This document shows positions 50,801-58,371 of a stretch of DNA of 64,000 bases, in pieces. The notes below the pieces were generated by a model. The model worked only from the letters and a program-made list of their open reading frames with translations, had not been told where the DNA came from and ran no database searches. This stretch comes from Paenibacillus oralis (GTDB taxonomy: Bacteria > Bacillota > Bacilli > Paenibacillales > Paenibacillaceae). How positions within the stretch are numbered: the stretch's first letter is position 1; each line of letters opens with the position of its first letter. The DNA lies in assembly GCF_003863965.1 (NCBI RefSeq), contig NZ_RRCN01000001.1, positions 7,127,071 through 7,191,070 on the forward strand, read 5' to 3'. Made by a program: the position numbers and the translations under genes.

Positions 50801-52464
50801 CGGCTGGTCACGCTGCCCTCCGTGAGCTTGTCGGCGGTGACGCTGCCGGGCTGAAGGTGAGCCGACCCCACCGCGCCCTCCGTCAGGTGATGCCCGGCAA
50901 TTTCACCGAAAGCCAGCTTTTCTCCCGTGACGGCCCCATCCGCCAGATGCCATTCCTGGATCGCTTCCGGCATCACATGCTCCCCTTGGACCGAGGCAGG
51001 CGCCAGATGCATCCCGGTAACGGAAGATGGCGCAAGCTGCGGCGAATGGACAGCGGATTTGGCCAGATGGCGGGACTGCACGGCCTCGTCGGCGATTTTT
51101 CCCGGCAAAATGCTCTGATCGGCGATTTTGGACGACGTGACGGCCTGTTCGACGATTTGCGCGGTACCGATGGATTGATCGGACAATTTGGTGGACAGTA
51201 TCGATTTATCGGCCAAATGCCGGCCTTTAATCGAACCGTCCGCAAGCTGCTCCGCTCCGACGCTGCCGGGTTGCAAATGGACGGTTCCGATAGTTCCCGA
51301 GCGAATATGGCGGGATTCGACCGCCTGGTCGCAGATATGGCCAGTGCCGACGCTTCCCTCCCGCAACTGCTTGGTACCGACGCTGGAGGGAGCCAGCATC
51401 TCGCCGCCGATCAGTCCGGGAGCGAGGTGGCTGGCGGTAATGGAATTTTTCGCCAGATGCCGGCTTTCCACCGAGCCATCCCGCAGCTTGGCGCTTGTCA
51501 CAGCGCCGTCGCGCAGCTTGGACGTCGTGACCGATTCATCGCCCAATTTGGAGGTATCCACCGCACCGTTCGCCAGGTTGACCGATTCGATCGCCCCGCT
51601 GCGGATTTTTTCGCTCGTCACCGACTGGTTCTGAATCAAATTGGTCGTGACGATCCATTCGCTTAAATGCCGGCTTTCGATGGAACCGTCTGCCAGCTTC
51701 TCGCCGGCGATGACCCGGTCGGCCAATTTATCCGAGGTGATGCTGCCGTCCGCCAGCTTTTCCCCGCCGACGGAGCGATCCTTGATCGCTCTGCCCTCGA
51801 TCGCGCTGTCCACCAGATGACTGCCGGTTACGGACAAGGGGGCAAGCTTGCTCGAAGTGACGGCTCCATCGGCCAATTTGATGGTGTCCACGGCATAATC
51901 GGCAATCCATGCGGTACCGATGCTGCCGCGCATAATCCGCGAAGCGTCGATCGTATGGGGCGCGATTTTTTCCCCGGTCACCGCCGCATCCATAATATCG
52001 TCCGTGTAAATAATTCCCAGTTCCTGTTTCAGTACGTTTCTTTCTATCTGCGTGTTTTGTACCTGCAGCACACGCTCGCCGGTAGGGTATTCCGGCGTTT
52101 CCTTCCTGGGTGGAGGGGCCGCCATCGTTTCCTTCGCGGGCGGAGGAGCCGCCATCGTCTCCTTTACGGGCGGAGAAGCCGCTATCGTCTCCTTCCCGGG
52201 TGGGGGAGCCACTAGCTCCTCCTCAACGTATAGAGGGGCTTCTATCGCCTCCTTTTCGGGTGAAGGGGGTTCCAGTTCTTCCTCTCCGGGGGCGGACAAT
52301 AGCGAAGAGGCGTTCTGATGAATCTGGATCTCCTTTGATGGCTCCTCCGGCCGTACTCCCTTCCTTTCTTCCAACAACATCAACTCGTTCATATCCGGAT
52401 TATCCACATAGTAGAGTGAGGATTTTCTCGCCCTGCCGGATTTCATGGCTTTGCTTTTTCTCAA
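44806..52464 (-). CDS. Giant decapeptide-repeat fibre protein with WIAG-type tail
   Basis: 2552 residues, no signal peptide. Residues 1-150 are charged and Pro-rich, with four or five repeats of the type AAPPPxKET. From about 150 to 2460 the chain is almost wholly ten-residue units of the type A(V/I)xSxHLAxE, over 200 of them. The early units (AVTSSKLAPLSV) resemble the triple beta-helix repeats of phage tail fibres. The later part is organised in super-repeats marked by 13 copies of LSAEL...GLLP...DI, very similar at DNA level (about 45.2-50.2 kb). The last 90 residues end in FVMWIAIGNTH, fitting the WIAG-tail domain as I remember it. TTG at 52464 has AAAGGAG 10 nt upstream. Likely a long surface or spore-surface fibre. 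Confidence 0.85.
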   Translation of the reverse strand: MRKSKAMKSGRARKSSLYYVDNPDMNELMLLEERKGVRPEEPSKEIQIHQNASSLLSAPGEEELEPPSPEKEAIEAPLYVEEELVAPPPGKETIAASPPVKETMAAPPPAKETMAAPPPRKETPEYPTGERVLQVQNTQIERNVLKQELGIIYTDDIMDAAVTGEKIAPHTIDASRIMRGSIGTAWIADYAVDTIKLADGAVTSSKLAPLSVTGSHLVDSAIEGRAIKDRSVGGEKLADGSITSDKLADRVIAGEKLADGSIESRHLSEWIVTTNLIQNQSVTSEKIRSGAIESVNLANGAVDTSKLGDESVTTSKLRDGAVTSAKLRDGSVESRHLAKNSITASHLAPGLIGGEMLAPSSVGTKQLREGSVGTGHICDQAVESRHIRSGTIGTVHLQPGSVGAEQLADGSIKGRHLADKSILSTKLSDQSIGTAQIVEQAVTSSKIADQSILPGKIADEAVQSRHLAKSAVHSPQLAPSSVTGMHLAPASVQGEHVMPEAIQEWHLADGAVTGEKLAFGEIAGHHLTEGAVGSAHLQPGSVTADKLTEGSVTSRSLAPGAVTGYAIGPRQVSSEHLTPGAIQNIHLAKQSIDGSLLQNGAIREEHLGAGSIFSPHLQDHAVTSLKLSPESVTTDKLGDLAVTTAKMADGSVTAAKIAPQAIQPRHLAPGIVQSENLAAGAVLPLHLADDAISSAHLQMHAVDEGHLASGAVSPRVLQDGAVSAGKLAAEAVQARHLAEDSVEGRHIGEAVVASRHLAPETIDFWHLSAELQRSGLLPEDGVDGEDIQPLSIERSHLQSGAVDADVLAGEAVGSEHLQRGAVQSGHIADEAVQSDHLAPEAVHAEHLAEESVEGRHIGEAAIGSRHLATEAIDFWHLSAELQQSGLLPEDGIDGKDIKPLSIGRSHLQSGAVDADVLAGESVGGEHLQRGVVQSGHIADEAVRSAHLAPEAIRSLHLAEASVEGRHIEEAAIESRHIGPESIDARHLSAELHRNGMLPADGIGGKDIHALSIDRSHLQSGAVDGDVLAEESVGGEHLRRGAVQSGHIASEAVQSDHLASEAVRAQHLAEASVEGRHIGEAAIGSRHLAPEAVGGSHLSAELRKSGLLPEDRIDGKDIKPSSISRAHLRSRAVDANVLAEESVGAEHLQRSAVQSRNLAAESVQSAHLAPEIVRSLHLAKESVEGRHIEEAAIASRHIAAESVQSAHLAPEIVRSLHLAKESVEGRHIEEAAIASRHIAAESVQSAHLAAEAVRSQHLAEASIEGRHIEEAAIASRHIAAESVRSVHLAAETVQAQHLAEASIEGRHIGEAAVESRHLAPEAIESAHLSAELRGSGLLPEAGIDGEDIHPLSIGRAQLKSGAVDGEVLAAESVGGEHLQRGAVQSGHIAAESVRSAHLAAEAVRSQHLAEASIKGRHIEEAAIASRHLAPEAIESAHLSAELQRNGLLPEAGIDGEDIHPLSIGRVQLKSGAVDGEVLAAESVGGEHLQRGAVQSGHIAAESVGSAHLAAEAVQAEHLAKESVEGRHIGEAVIASRHIAAESVGSVHLAAETVQAQHLAKQSVEGRHIGEAAIASRHLAPEAIEGAHLSAELRRSGLLPEAGIDGKDIHPLSIGRAQLRSAAVDGEVLAEGAVSGEHLQRGAVQSGHLAAESVGSTHLAPDAVQAEHLAKESVKGRHIGEAAIESRHIAAESINAWHLSAELQRNGLLPEAGIDGKDIHPLSIGRAQLKSGAVDGEVLAEGAVSGEHLQRGAVQSGHLAAESVGSAHLAAEAVQGQHLAKESVEGRHIEEAAIASRHIAAESVQSAHLAAEAVQGQHLAKQSVKGRHIEEAAIASRHIAAESVGSAHLAAEAIQAQHLAEQSVEGRHIGEAAIGSRHLAPEAIESAHLSAELQRNGLLPADGIGGEDIHPLSISRAHLQSGAVDGEVLAAESVSGGHLQRGAVQRGHLAAESVGSVHLAAEAVQAEHLAKESVEGRHIEEAAIASRHIAAESIDVWHLSAELQRSGLLPEAGIDGEDIHPLSIGRAHLQPGAVDGEVLAAESVGGEHLQRGAVQGGHLAAESVGSAHLAAEAVQGQHLAKESVEGRHIEEAAIASRHIAAESVQSAHLAAEAVQAQHLAEANVEGRHIEEAAITSRHIAAESIDAWHLSAELQRNGLLPADGIGEEDIHPLSISRAHLQSGAVDGEVLAEESVGGEHLQRGAVQGGHLAAESVQSAHLAPDSVRAQHLAKESVEGRHIEEAAIASRHIGPESIDAWHLSAELQRNGLLPADGIGEEDIHPLSISRAHLQSGAVDGEVLAEESVGGEHLQRGAVQSGHLAAESVESAHLAPESVRAQHLAKESVEGRHIEEAAITSRHIGPESIDVRHLSAELQQNGLLPENGIGGEDIQPLSIDRVHLQAGVVDADILAEESVGSEHLQRGAVQSGHIANAAIGSAQLADEAVASRHLKIGAVGAEHLAFTPVQTLLDQPAKQQFGMSAFLLQRDEAETQVMVEFEEPFANPNFVIVAMTNHSAFYATLSEQTQESAVITISRLKESHIHYGFVMWIAIGNTH

Positions 52465-52480
52465 GGACCGCTCGCTCCTT

Positions 52481-52508
52481 TACCAAAAGATGATCATCTC
52501 TTCTGGTA
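52481..52508. promoter_or_regulatory. 28-bp imperfect palindrome next to the fibre gene ribosome binding site
   Basis: TACCA and TGGTA flank a perfect 12-bp core AGATGATCATCT. In the minus-strand transcript it ends 1-2 nt before AAAGGAG of the fibre gene. It may be an operator or an RNA hairpin affecting initiation. Confidence 0.5.
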
Positions 52509-52671
52509 TCATATGCGGGCGTATAGGCACTCGTCACAGACGACTTTCCCCGTAGCTGCCGATGACCTGACAAAAAAGCAAAAAAATCAATCATTGGGCC
52601 GTCCTGCTCGCATACTTGCGAATTCGCCTCCTGAACATTGTGTAACAAACGCAATACGCGCCAAACGCCAA

Positions 52672-52709
52672 AATCCGCGGATACGGCCTGCGTACCGAAT
52701 CCGCGGATT
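52672..52709 (-). terminator. Terminator of the GH127 gene
   Basis: Perfect 11-bp stem AATCCGCGGAT/ATCCGCGGATT around 16 nt, followed in minus-strand reading by TTTTGG, 60 nt after the GH127 stop. The rest of 52465-52768 shows only the fibre gene leader and palindrome. Confidence 0.75.
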
Positions 52710-52768
52710 GATGATGTGCATATCGCCAATTACTCGTAACGAATCTATGGATGTTTATGCGGGAATCG

Positions 52769-54742
52769 TCACTGCTCCCGCACCCATACGGTCATTTCGC
52801 CTTCCCCGCGGTTTGCCCAAGCATAATACGGGATAAATTTAAGCGTCGCCGGCCGGGTGGCCGAAGGCGCCTGCGGACTGTACAAACCGCCGGCCCACGC
52901 CCCTTCGTCCTGGCGCTCAGCCTCGGCCTCGATCGTGACGACGCCGCCGAGCAGTTCCTCTTCCCGCCGGGCGGAAAGCTCCGCCGTTTTCGGCAGCACC
53001 AGCCCGTGCAGGTTCGCTCCGTTATCCGCCTGCTCGAGGCAGTACACGAGCGGTCCCCGCTGCAGCGCAACCTTTCCGGCGTTTGCGCGAACCAGCGGAT
53101 GACTGTATACGCGCGTCGCCGGCATAGCAAGCCGCAGCTCTACGACGTCCCCTTCCTGCCAGCGCCGCAGCACCCGGGCGTACCCGTCCTTGACCGTGCG
53201 GCCGTCCAGCGGAACCGTTTCGCCGCAGACGGAGAGGCTCGCTTCCGGACACCAATCCGGCAGCCGCAGCGCCAGCGCAAACTCTCCGCCCTCCTGCGGG
53301 TGGACCGTAAAGCGCACCAGGCCGTCCCACGGGTAATCGGCCGTCTGCACCAGCTTCACCCTGCTTCCACCAACTTGCAGTTCGGCTTCCCCGCCGATGT
53401 AGAGGTGGGTATACACCGTATCCCCCTGCACCGTATAAATGTATTCCCCGAGCGAAGCGAGCAGCCGGGCGACGTTGGGCGGGCAGCAGGCGCAGCCGAA
53501 CCATTCCTGACGCACCGTTTTGATATGGTCGTATTTGTGGTTGGCGCCATGGCAGGCTCTCGGATTCACCTCAAGCGGATTGACGTAAAAAAAATGTTTG
53601 CCGTCCCGCGCCATGCCGCCGACAACCGTATTGTAAAGCGCCCGCTCCATGACGTCGGCGTATTTCGATTCGGGGGCGAGCCGCAGCATCCGCTGGGCAA
53701 AGAAAATGAGCCCGATCGAAGCGCATGTCTCGGCATACACCGTATCGTTCGGCAAATCATAGTCGAAGGAGAACGCCTCGCCCTGGGGCATCGAGCCAAC
53801 CCCGCCGGTGATGTACATCTGCTTGCCGGCGATGTTGTCCCACAGCTTGCGGCACGCCGCGAGCAGCGACTCGTCTCCCGTTAGCGCCGCCACATCGGCC
53901 ATCCCGGTAAGCATGTACAAGAGCCGTACCGCATGCCCAATCGCGGTCTCCTGCTCCCGCACCGGCAGATGCGCCTGGTGGTAGGCCAAATCCACATGCT
54001 TGCCGGCTCCCGGCCAATGCGTTTTGCCGCCCCGTTTTTGCAGCTCCGCTTCAAAAAAGTCCGGTTTTTGCCCGCGTTGATCCAAAAAATACTTGCTCAG
54101 GCGCAAATAGCGCTCATTGTCCGTCACTTCGTACAGCTTGACGAGCGCCAGCTCGATTTCCTGGTGGCCGTCGTAGCCGGGCAATTGCCCCGGCTCGCTT
54201 CCGAACACGGTGTCGATGTAATCCGCAAACTTGCAGACGACATCGAGCAGCTTTCTTTTTCCCGTGGCCCGGTAATAAGCCACCCCCGCCTCGATCATAT
54301 GCCCCGCGCAGTAGAGCTCGTGGCATTCCGTCAGGTTGGTCCAGCGTTTGTCCGGTTCCTTCACCGTAAAATACGTATTCAAATACCCGTCATCCTGCTG
54401 GGCCTTGGCAATAATGCCGATCAAGCCGTCGGCGATTTCCTCCAGCTCCGGATTTGCATCCGCTTCCAATAAGTAAGATACGGCCTCCAGCCATTTCGCC
54501 AAATCGCTGTCCTGAAACACCATGCCGTAGAAATCCCCTTGCTCAAGCCCGGCCGCAATCCGGAAATTTCGGACGGCGCCGCTCGGTTCGGCATTCTCCA
54601 CCCGGTCGTTCAGCGCCTCCCATTGATAGGGGACAACCACGTCGCGCACAAGCCCAATATAGTAGCTCCAAAAATCATCCCGGATCCGTACCCGGTTTAA
54701 CGGCACTCTGTCGGAACGCATCGTTTTGTCTGTTTGGAACAT
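52769..54742 (-). CDS. Beta-L-arabinofuranosidase, GH127 (HypBA1 type)
   Basis: 657 residues, with an alpha/alpha barrel followed by beta-sandwich domains. The family zinc/catalytic set is visible: Glu338 and Cys340 in YAETCASIG, and Cys419-Cys420 in FGCACCPPNVARLLASL, one of which is the nucleophile in HypBA1. ECHELYCAGHMIEAG and GYDGHQEIELALVKLY also match. No signal peptide, so it acts inside the cell on arabino-oligosaccharides from pectin side chains or extensin-like glycans. GGAGG precedes the ATG; divergent from an AraC regulator. Confidence 0.93.
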   Translation of the reverse strand: MFQTDKTMRSDRVPLNRVRIRDDFWSYYIGLVRDVVVPYQWEALNDRVENAEPSGAVRNFRIAAGLEQGDFYGMVFQDSDLAKWLEAVSYLLEADANPELEEIADGLIGIIAKAQQDDGYLNTYFTVKEPDKRWTNLTECHELYCAGHMIEAGVAYYRATGKRKLLDVVCKFADYIDTVFGSEPGQLPGYDGHQEIELALVKLYEVTDNERYLRLSKYFLDQRGQKPDFFEAELQKRGGKTHWPGAGKHVDLAYHQAHLPVREQETAIGHAVRLLYMLTGMADVAALTGDESLLAACRKLWDNIAGKQMYITGGVGSMPQGEAFSFDYDLPNDTVYAETCASIGLIFFAQRMLRLAPESKYADVMERALYNTVVGGMARDGKHFFYVNPLEVNPRACHGANHKYDHIKTVRQEWFGCACCPPNVARLLASLGEYIYTVQGDTVYTHLYIGGEAELQVGGSRVKLVQTADYPWDGLVRFTVHPQEGGEFALALRLPDWCPEASLSVCGETVPLDGRTVKDGYARVLRRWQEGDVVELRLAMPATRVYSHPLVRANAGKVALQRGPLVYCLEQADNGANLHGLVLPKTAELSARREEELLGGVVTIEAEAERQDEGAWAGGLYSPQAPSATRPATLKFIPYYAWANRGEGEMTVWVREQ

Positions 54743-54876
54743 GCCAGGGAATCCTCCTCTTTTTTTGAAATATCATACTAACCAACCCTATTCTATCTCA
54801 TAGATTTGGTTCATAATATGGATGTCAGCAACTTAAAAGTTATAATATTTCACACTAATCCCGGAGGGATCGTTCC

Positions 54877-55758
54877 ATGCTGAAAGCAGCGGAAATCGTG
54901 CAAATCGCCGCTCCTCCTCTGCCCTATTTTCTCGAATGCGGGTATACCGTTTACAAGCCCGGGGAGGAGCATCCAAGCCGCAGGAATCTCGGCATTTTCG
55001 ACCTGCTCGTCATGGAGAGCGGCACGCTGCATATCGGCGAAGCCGGGCAGCGGTGGAGCTTGACGGCGGGCCAATCGCTGCTGCTGCTCCCCGACCAGTA
55101 TCACTATGCGGCGGGGCCGTGCGAGGAACCTGCGGCTTTTTATTGGCTGCATTTTTACATGGTCAGTTCCTGGCAGCAGATTCCCGCGGAGGAACCGGAT
55201 TTCCCGTACCCCGGCGCGGAGGAGCACTACCGGCGGTTCCTGGCCTCGCCTTATTCCATTCAGCTGCCGAAAATGTGGACGATGCCGTACCCCGAGCAGA
55301 CGTACCGCCTGTTCCGCCAACTGCTGCATCATTCGGGGGAACGCCAGTCGAGCGCTTTTTGGGCCGGGCAGCAGCTGTTCGGGGAGCTGCTCCGTACGAT
55401 GGACCTCCGGCAGCTGGAGTCGTACGTTTCCCCGGTCGTCACCGTGGCGGAAAAAGCCGAAGCGTTCATCAAAAACAATTACCGCGCGGAAATCAGCAGC
55501 GAGCAGATGTCCGAGGCGCTGCACTACCACTACAACTACATTACGCGCTGCATGAAGCAGGTATACGGGATGACGCCCAATGATTATCTGCTGCATTACC
55601 GCCTGGAGCAGGCCAAGCTGCTGCTGCTGAAAACCGAATGGCCGATCTCGGTGATCGCCGCTTATGTCGGATTTGGCAGCACGCCGTATTTCTCCAACCG
55701 CTTTGCGCTCAAAAACGGCTGCTCACCGCGCCAGTTCCGCAAACAGTACACGTCGTAG
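54877..55758 (+). CDS. AraC-family regulator, probable GH127 activator
   Basis: 293 residues. An N-terminal cupin (LTAGQSLLLLPDQYHYAAGP) and a C-terminal double helix-turn-helix (SSEQMSEALHYHYNYITRCMKQ; ISVIAAYVGFGSTPYFSNRF). GGAGGG lies 8 nt before the ATG, and a TATAAT at 54841-54846 is a likely -10. Divergent from GH127 over 134 bp, so control of that gene is likely. Confidence 0.9.
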   Translation: MLKAAEIVQIAAPPLPYFLECGYTVYKPGEEHPSRRNLGIFDLLVMESGTLHIGEAGQRWSLTAGQSLLLLPDQYHYAAGPCEEPAAFYWLHFYMVSSWQQIPAEEPDFPYPGAEEHYRRFLASPYSIQLPKMWTMPYPEQTYRLFRQLLHHSGERQSSAFWAGQQLFGELLRTMDLRQLESYVSPVVTVAEKAEAFIKNNYRAEISSEQMSEALHYHYNYITRCMKQVYGMTPNDYLLHYRLEQAKLLLLKTEWPISVIAAYVGFGSTPYFSNRFALKNGCSPRQFRKQYTS

Positions 55759-55809
55759 GTGTCCTAAAATAACGCGAGTATAGCGGAGCGGGAGACGGCG
55801 GGCTCCCGG

Positions 55810-56013
55810 AACATAAGGACAAAAAATGTCGTTATTTCGGCGGTATCCATCCGTTTAAGAGAAATAGAGGTAATTTATGTCGCTATTTTCCCCCGTCGCA
55901 AGGAAATGTCCGCGTTCAGGGCCTTTCATAGGAAAATAAGAACATAAAATGCCGCTAATGGAGATGAACATGCCTAGCTCCGGATAATAAGTACAAAAAG
56001 TTCCGCTATTTTG
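55810..56013. repeat. Intergenic repeat family A, copy 3
   Basis: Four units as in copy 1 (first 55810-55837, last about 55983-56013). The similarity to copy 1 continues through GCAGGCCG and resumes at CAAGCGCCGATTTCTAG (to 56067), with a shorter inner hairpin. Between the AraC gene and the beta-helix gene. Confidence 0.9.
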
Positions 56014-56165
56014 CAGGCCGACGGTTCGTCGTTCCATTAGCCGGCTGTCAAGCGCCGATTTCTAGGTGGGACGAAATGAACCGCAGGTTTTGCAGGTTTT
56101 GCAGATTTCGCTCCCCTTTTCCCTTGTCCCTTCCATCTTCCCTTCCCCTTCTCCCGTCCGTTACC

Positions 56166-56220
56166 TGTCCGCTCTTTGTCCGCTCTTTGTCCCCTCCTTG
56201 TCCGCTTCTTGTCCGTTCGC
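56166..56220. repeat. Five tandem 11-bp units (TGTCCGCTCTT)
   Basis: Units at 56166, 56177, 56188, 56199 and 56210; the first two are identical and the others differ by one to four bases. The 11-bp period matches one helical turn. Pyrimidine-rich on this strand. The remainder of 56068-56407 shows only the leader of the beta-helix gene. Confidence 0.75.
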
Positions 56221-56407
56221 CGCTCCTCGGTTCTGCTACATTGGTAGTGCGGGAACTATAGGGAACCGGCTCCTTTGGATCCCGATTGAAAAACACCACC
56301 CGGTTACTTAAAGTCTTTGCGCGAAGGAGATGAAACTTGCCGGAATACTTAAACGGCCATAAGGTAAACAAGCCAAAAATCAAAAAGGCAAAAGTCAAGG
56401 AGGAATC

Positions 56408-58234
56408 ATGATGAACAACGAATTCGAAAACAAAACCGTACAGGCTTCGGCCTTAACGACCACCTGCTACGTCATCGATCCGGCGCAGTGGGGCATCAAA
56501 ACCGATGGCACCGAAGCGGTGAAAACGACGGAAGGATTAAACAAGGCAATCGCCCACGCGAAAAGCGCCGGGTATAACGAAGCGTTTATTCCGAAAGGGA
56601 CGTACTTGATTCAAGCCGTCGGGACCGGTTATCCCGCCCCGGAGAAAGGCGGCGGCATCGTGGTGCCATCCCATATGAAGCTTACTCTGGATCACGAGGC
56701 GGAACTGAAGATTCAGCCAAACGCGGAGAGAGGTTACTCGTGTATCTATCTGCGCAAAGTGCAAAATGTCACGATTTCTGGCGGGATCATCACCGGGGAT
56801 CTGGACCAGCACGATTTCAGCAAACTCCCGAAATCGACGTATGAATGGGGCTTCGGGATTTACGTCCACGGCGGTAAGAATATTACGATCGAAAATATGA
56901 AAATCCGCAAATGCATCGGCGACTGCATCTTTCTCGGCTCGGTGGGGCTTTTGGGTGTAGACCCCAACTATGACTGCCCAAGACTAGTATCCATCCGTAA
57001 TTGTTCGCTGGACGGGGCGCGCCGGAATAACATTTCGATCACGGCCGGCGAAGGTGTCTTCGTCGAGAACAACGAAATTACCAACGCGGGGACCGTAAAG
57101 GGAACGACCCCGAAAGCCGGGATCGACATTGAAGGATACGGCGAAGACGATATCGACTACGAGGAGCCGCGCAAAGTGGTCATCCGCGGCAATGTGTTCC
57201 GCGGGAACGCCGAATCGTCCGTGCTCAATTTCAGCGGTTACGAGGTCGTGATTGATGGGAACCATTCGGACAATACGCTTTCCTACGGCTGCGGTACGGA
57301 TACGATTATTTCCAACAATGTACTGGTGCGGACGGACAAAGCCAATACCGCCATTAAAGGGGAAAAGGTATCGAACGGATTAGACGGCAACAACGTGGCG
57401 ATTACCGGGAACACCATCAAAGGCTTCAGCAGCGGCATCGACGCCCGCGGCAAAGACGTGGTCGTGACGGGAAATGCGGTTTCTCATCTCGGCGAAGGAA
57501 CGGGCGTCGGCGCATGGGAAGCGGAAAACGTGCTGATCGCGGACAATGTCGTGCATCGCGGCAAGGGCTTGCCATACAAGGTCGACAACTGCAATGACGT
57601 GCAATTCCTGAACAACAAGGCCCTCCATTCGGAACGCTTCGGCCTCGAACTGGACAAGTCCACCAATGTCGTGCTGCGGGGCAATTCGTTTGGCCAGTGC
57701 AATGGCGGCATATCCATCAAAAACTGGGGGACAAAGGGGACATCGGTTTTTGCGGAAGACAATTATATCGACTGCGCCAGCTACACAGGAAAACAAACCA
57801 ATAATTACGCGATCAGCTTCGACAAAAACAGCGACGTTACGCTCAAAGGGAATTATATACTCGGCTCCCGATCCGTCGCCATTTACGGAGAGTGCAGCGC
57901 CGGCAAAACCGTTAAAATCGCCGATAACGATATTTCGGACACCGCGGGCGCTTCGGCGATTCAAATCAAAGGGGGACAACGCGCCGAGATTGTCGGCAAC
58001 CGCATCACTTTCAAAAGAACGGATAACACCGGGTACGGCATTTCATTAACTGATGACGCCGAAGATGCGATCATCGCTCAAAACACGATTTATTCCAATA
58101 CCGGTAAATCTATATCCAACTCGATCGTAACCGAAAAGGCGAAACGAACCAAGGTTCTAAACAACTTGCTGATCAAAGGCAACATGTTCCTCAATAAAGA
58201 CACGGACACCAATGTCGGCAACACGATTGTTTAA
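56408..58234 (+). CDS. Right-handed parallel beta-helix protein (pectate-lyase/epimerase-like fold)
   Basis: 608 residues with GGAGGAA before the ATG. No signal peptide. Residues 20-110 resemble the N-terminal cap of pectate-lyase-3/GH28-type proteins (DPAQWGIKTDGTEAV, AFIPKGTYLI). The rest is a long series of beta-helix coils (NVTISGGIITG, VVIRGNVFRGN, VAITGNTIKGF, VVVTGNAVSHL). Candidate roles are a lyase, epimerase or hydrolase on polysaccharide. No catalytic motif was recognised. Its place after GH127/AraC would fit glycan degradation. Confidence 0.75.
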   Translation: MMNNEFENKTVQASALTTTCYVIDPAQWGIKTDGTEAVKTTEGLNKAIAHAKSAGYNEAFIPKGTYLIQAVGTGYPAPEKGGGIVVPSHMKLTLDHEAELKIQPNAERGYSCIYLRKVQNVTISGGIITGDLDQHDFSKLPKSTYEWGFGIYVHGGKNITIENMKIRKCIGDCIFLGSVGLLGVDPNYDCPRLVSIRNCSLDGARRNNISITAGEGVFVENNEITNAGTVKGTTPKAGIDIEGYGEDDIDYEEPRKVVIRGNVFRGNAESSVLNFSGYEVVIDGNHSDNTLSYGCGTDTIISNNVLVRTDKANTAIKGEKVSNGLDGNNVAITGNTIKGFSSGIDARGKDVVVTGNAVSHLGEGTGVGAWEAENVLIADNVVHRGKGLPYKVDNCNDVQFLNNKALHSERFGLELDKSTNVVLRGNSFGQCNGGISIKNWGTKGTSVFAEDNYIDCASYTGKQTNNYAISFDKNSDVTLKGNYILGSRSVAIYGECSAGKTVKIADNDISDTAGASAIQIKGGQRAEIVGNRITFKRTDNTGYGISLTDDAEDAIIAQNTIYSNTGKSISNSIVTEKAKRTKVLNNLLIKGNMFLNKDTDTNVGNTIV

Positions 58235-58257
58235 AGCTGCTCGGGTAAAACAGCAAA

Positions 58258-58294
58258 AAACCCCTATCCCTCAAGTCAAGAGGGATAGGGGTTT
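58258..58294. terminator. Bidirectional terminator
   Basis: Perfect 15-bp stem AAACCCCTATCCCTC/GAGGGATAGGGGTTT around a 7-nt loop, between the convergent beta-helix and lipoprotein genes. A run of six A precedes it, giving a T-tract on the minus strand. Confidence 0.85.
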
Positions 58295-58371
58295 CAGTTA
58301 TCCTCGGGTCCAGCCGCCGCCGTCCTGCCGGCTTAAACCTGATAATGGAAGGACACGGTTCCTTTTGCGGT

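Noticed and set aside
45277..51666. Very long open frames (777, 593 and 659 codons) on the plus strand opposite the giant fibre gene
   Set aside because: They are produced by the repeated codon pattern of the minus-strand gene. The translations are Arg/Leu/Met-rich repeats with no ribosome binding sites, and they mirror the decapeptide periodicity.
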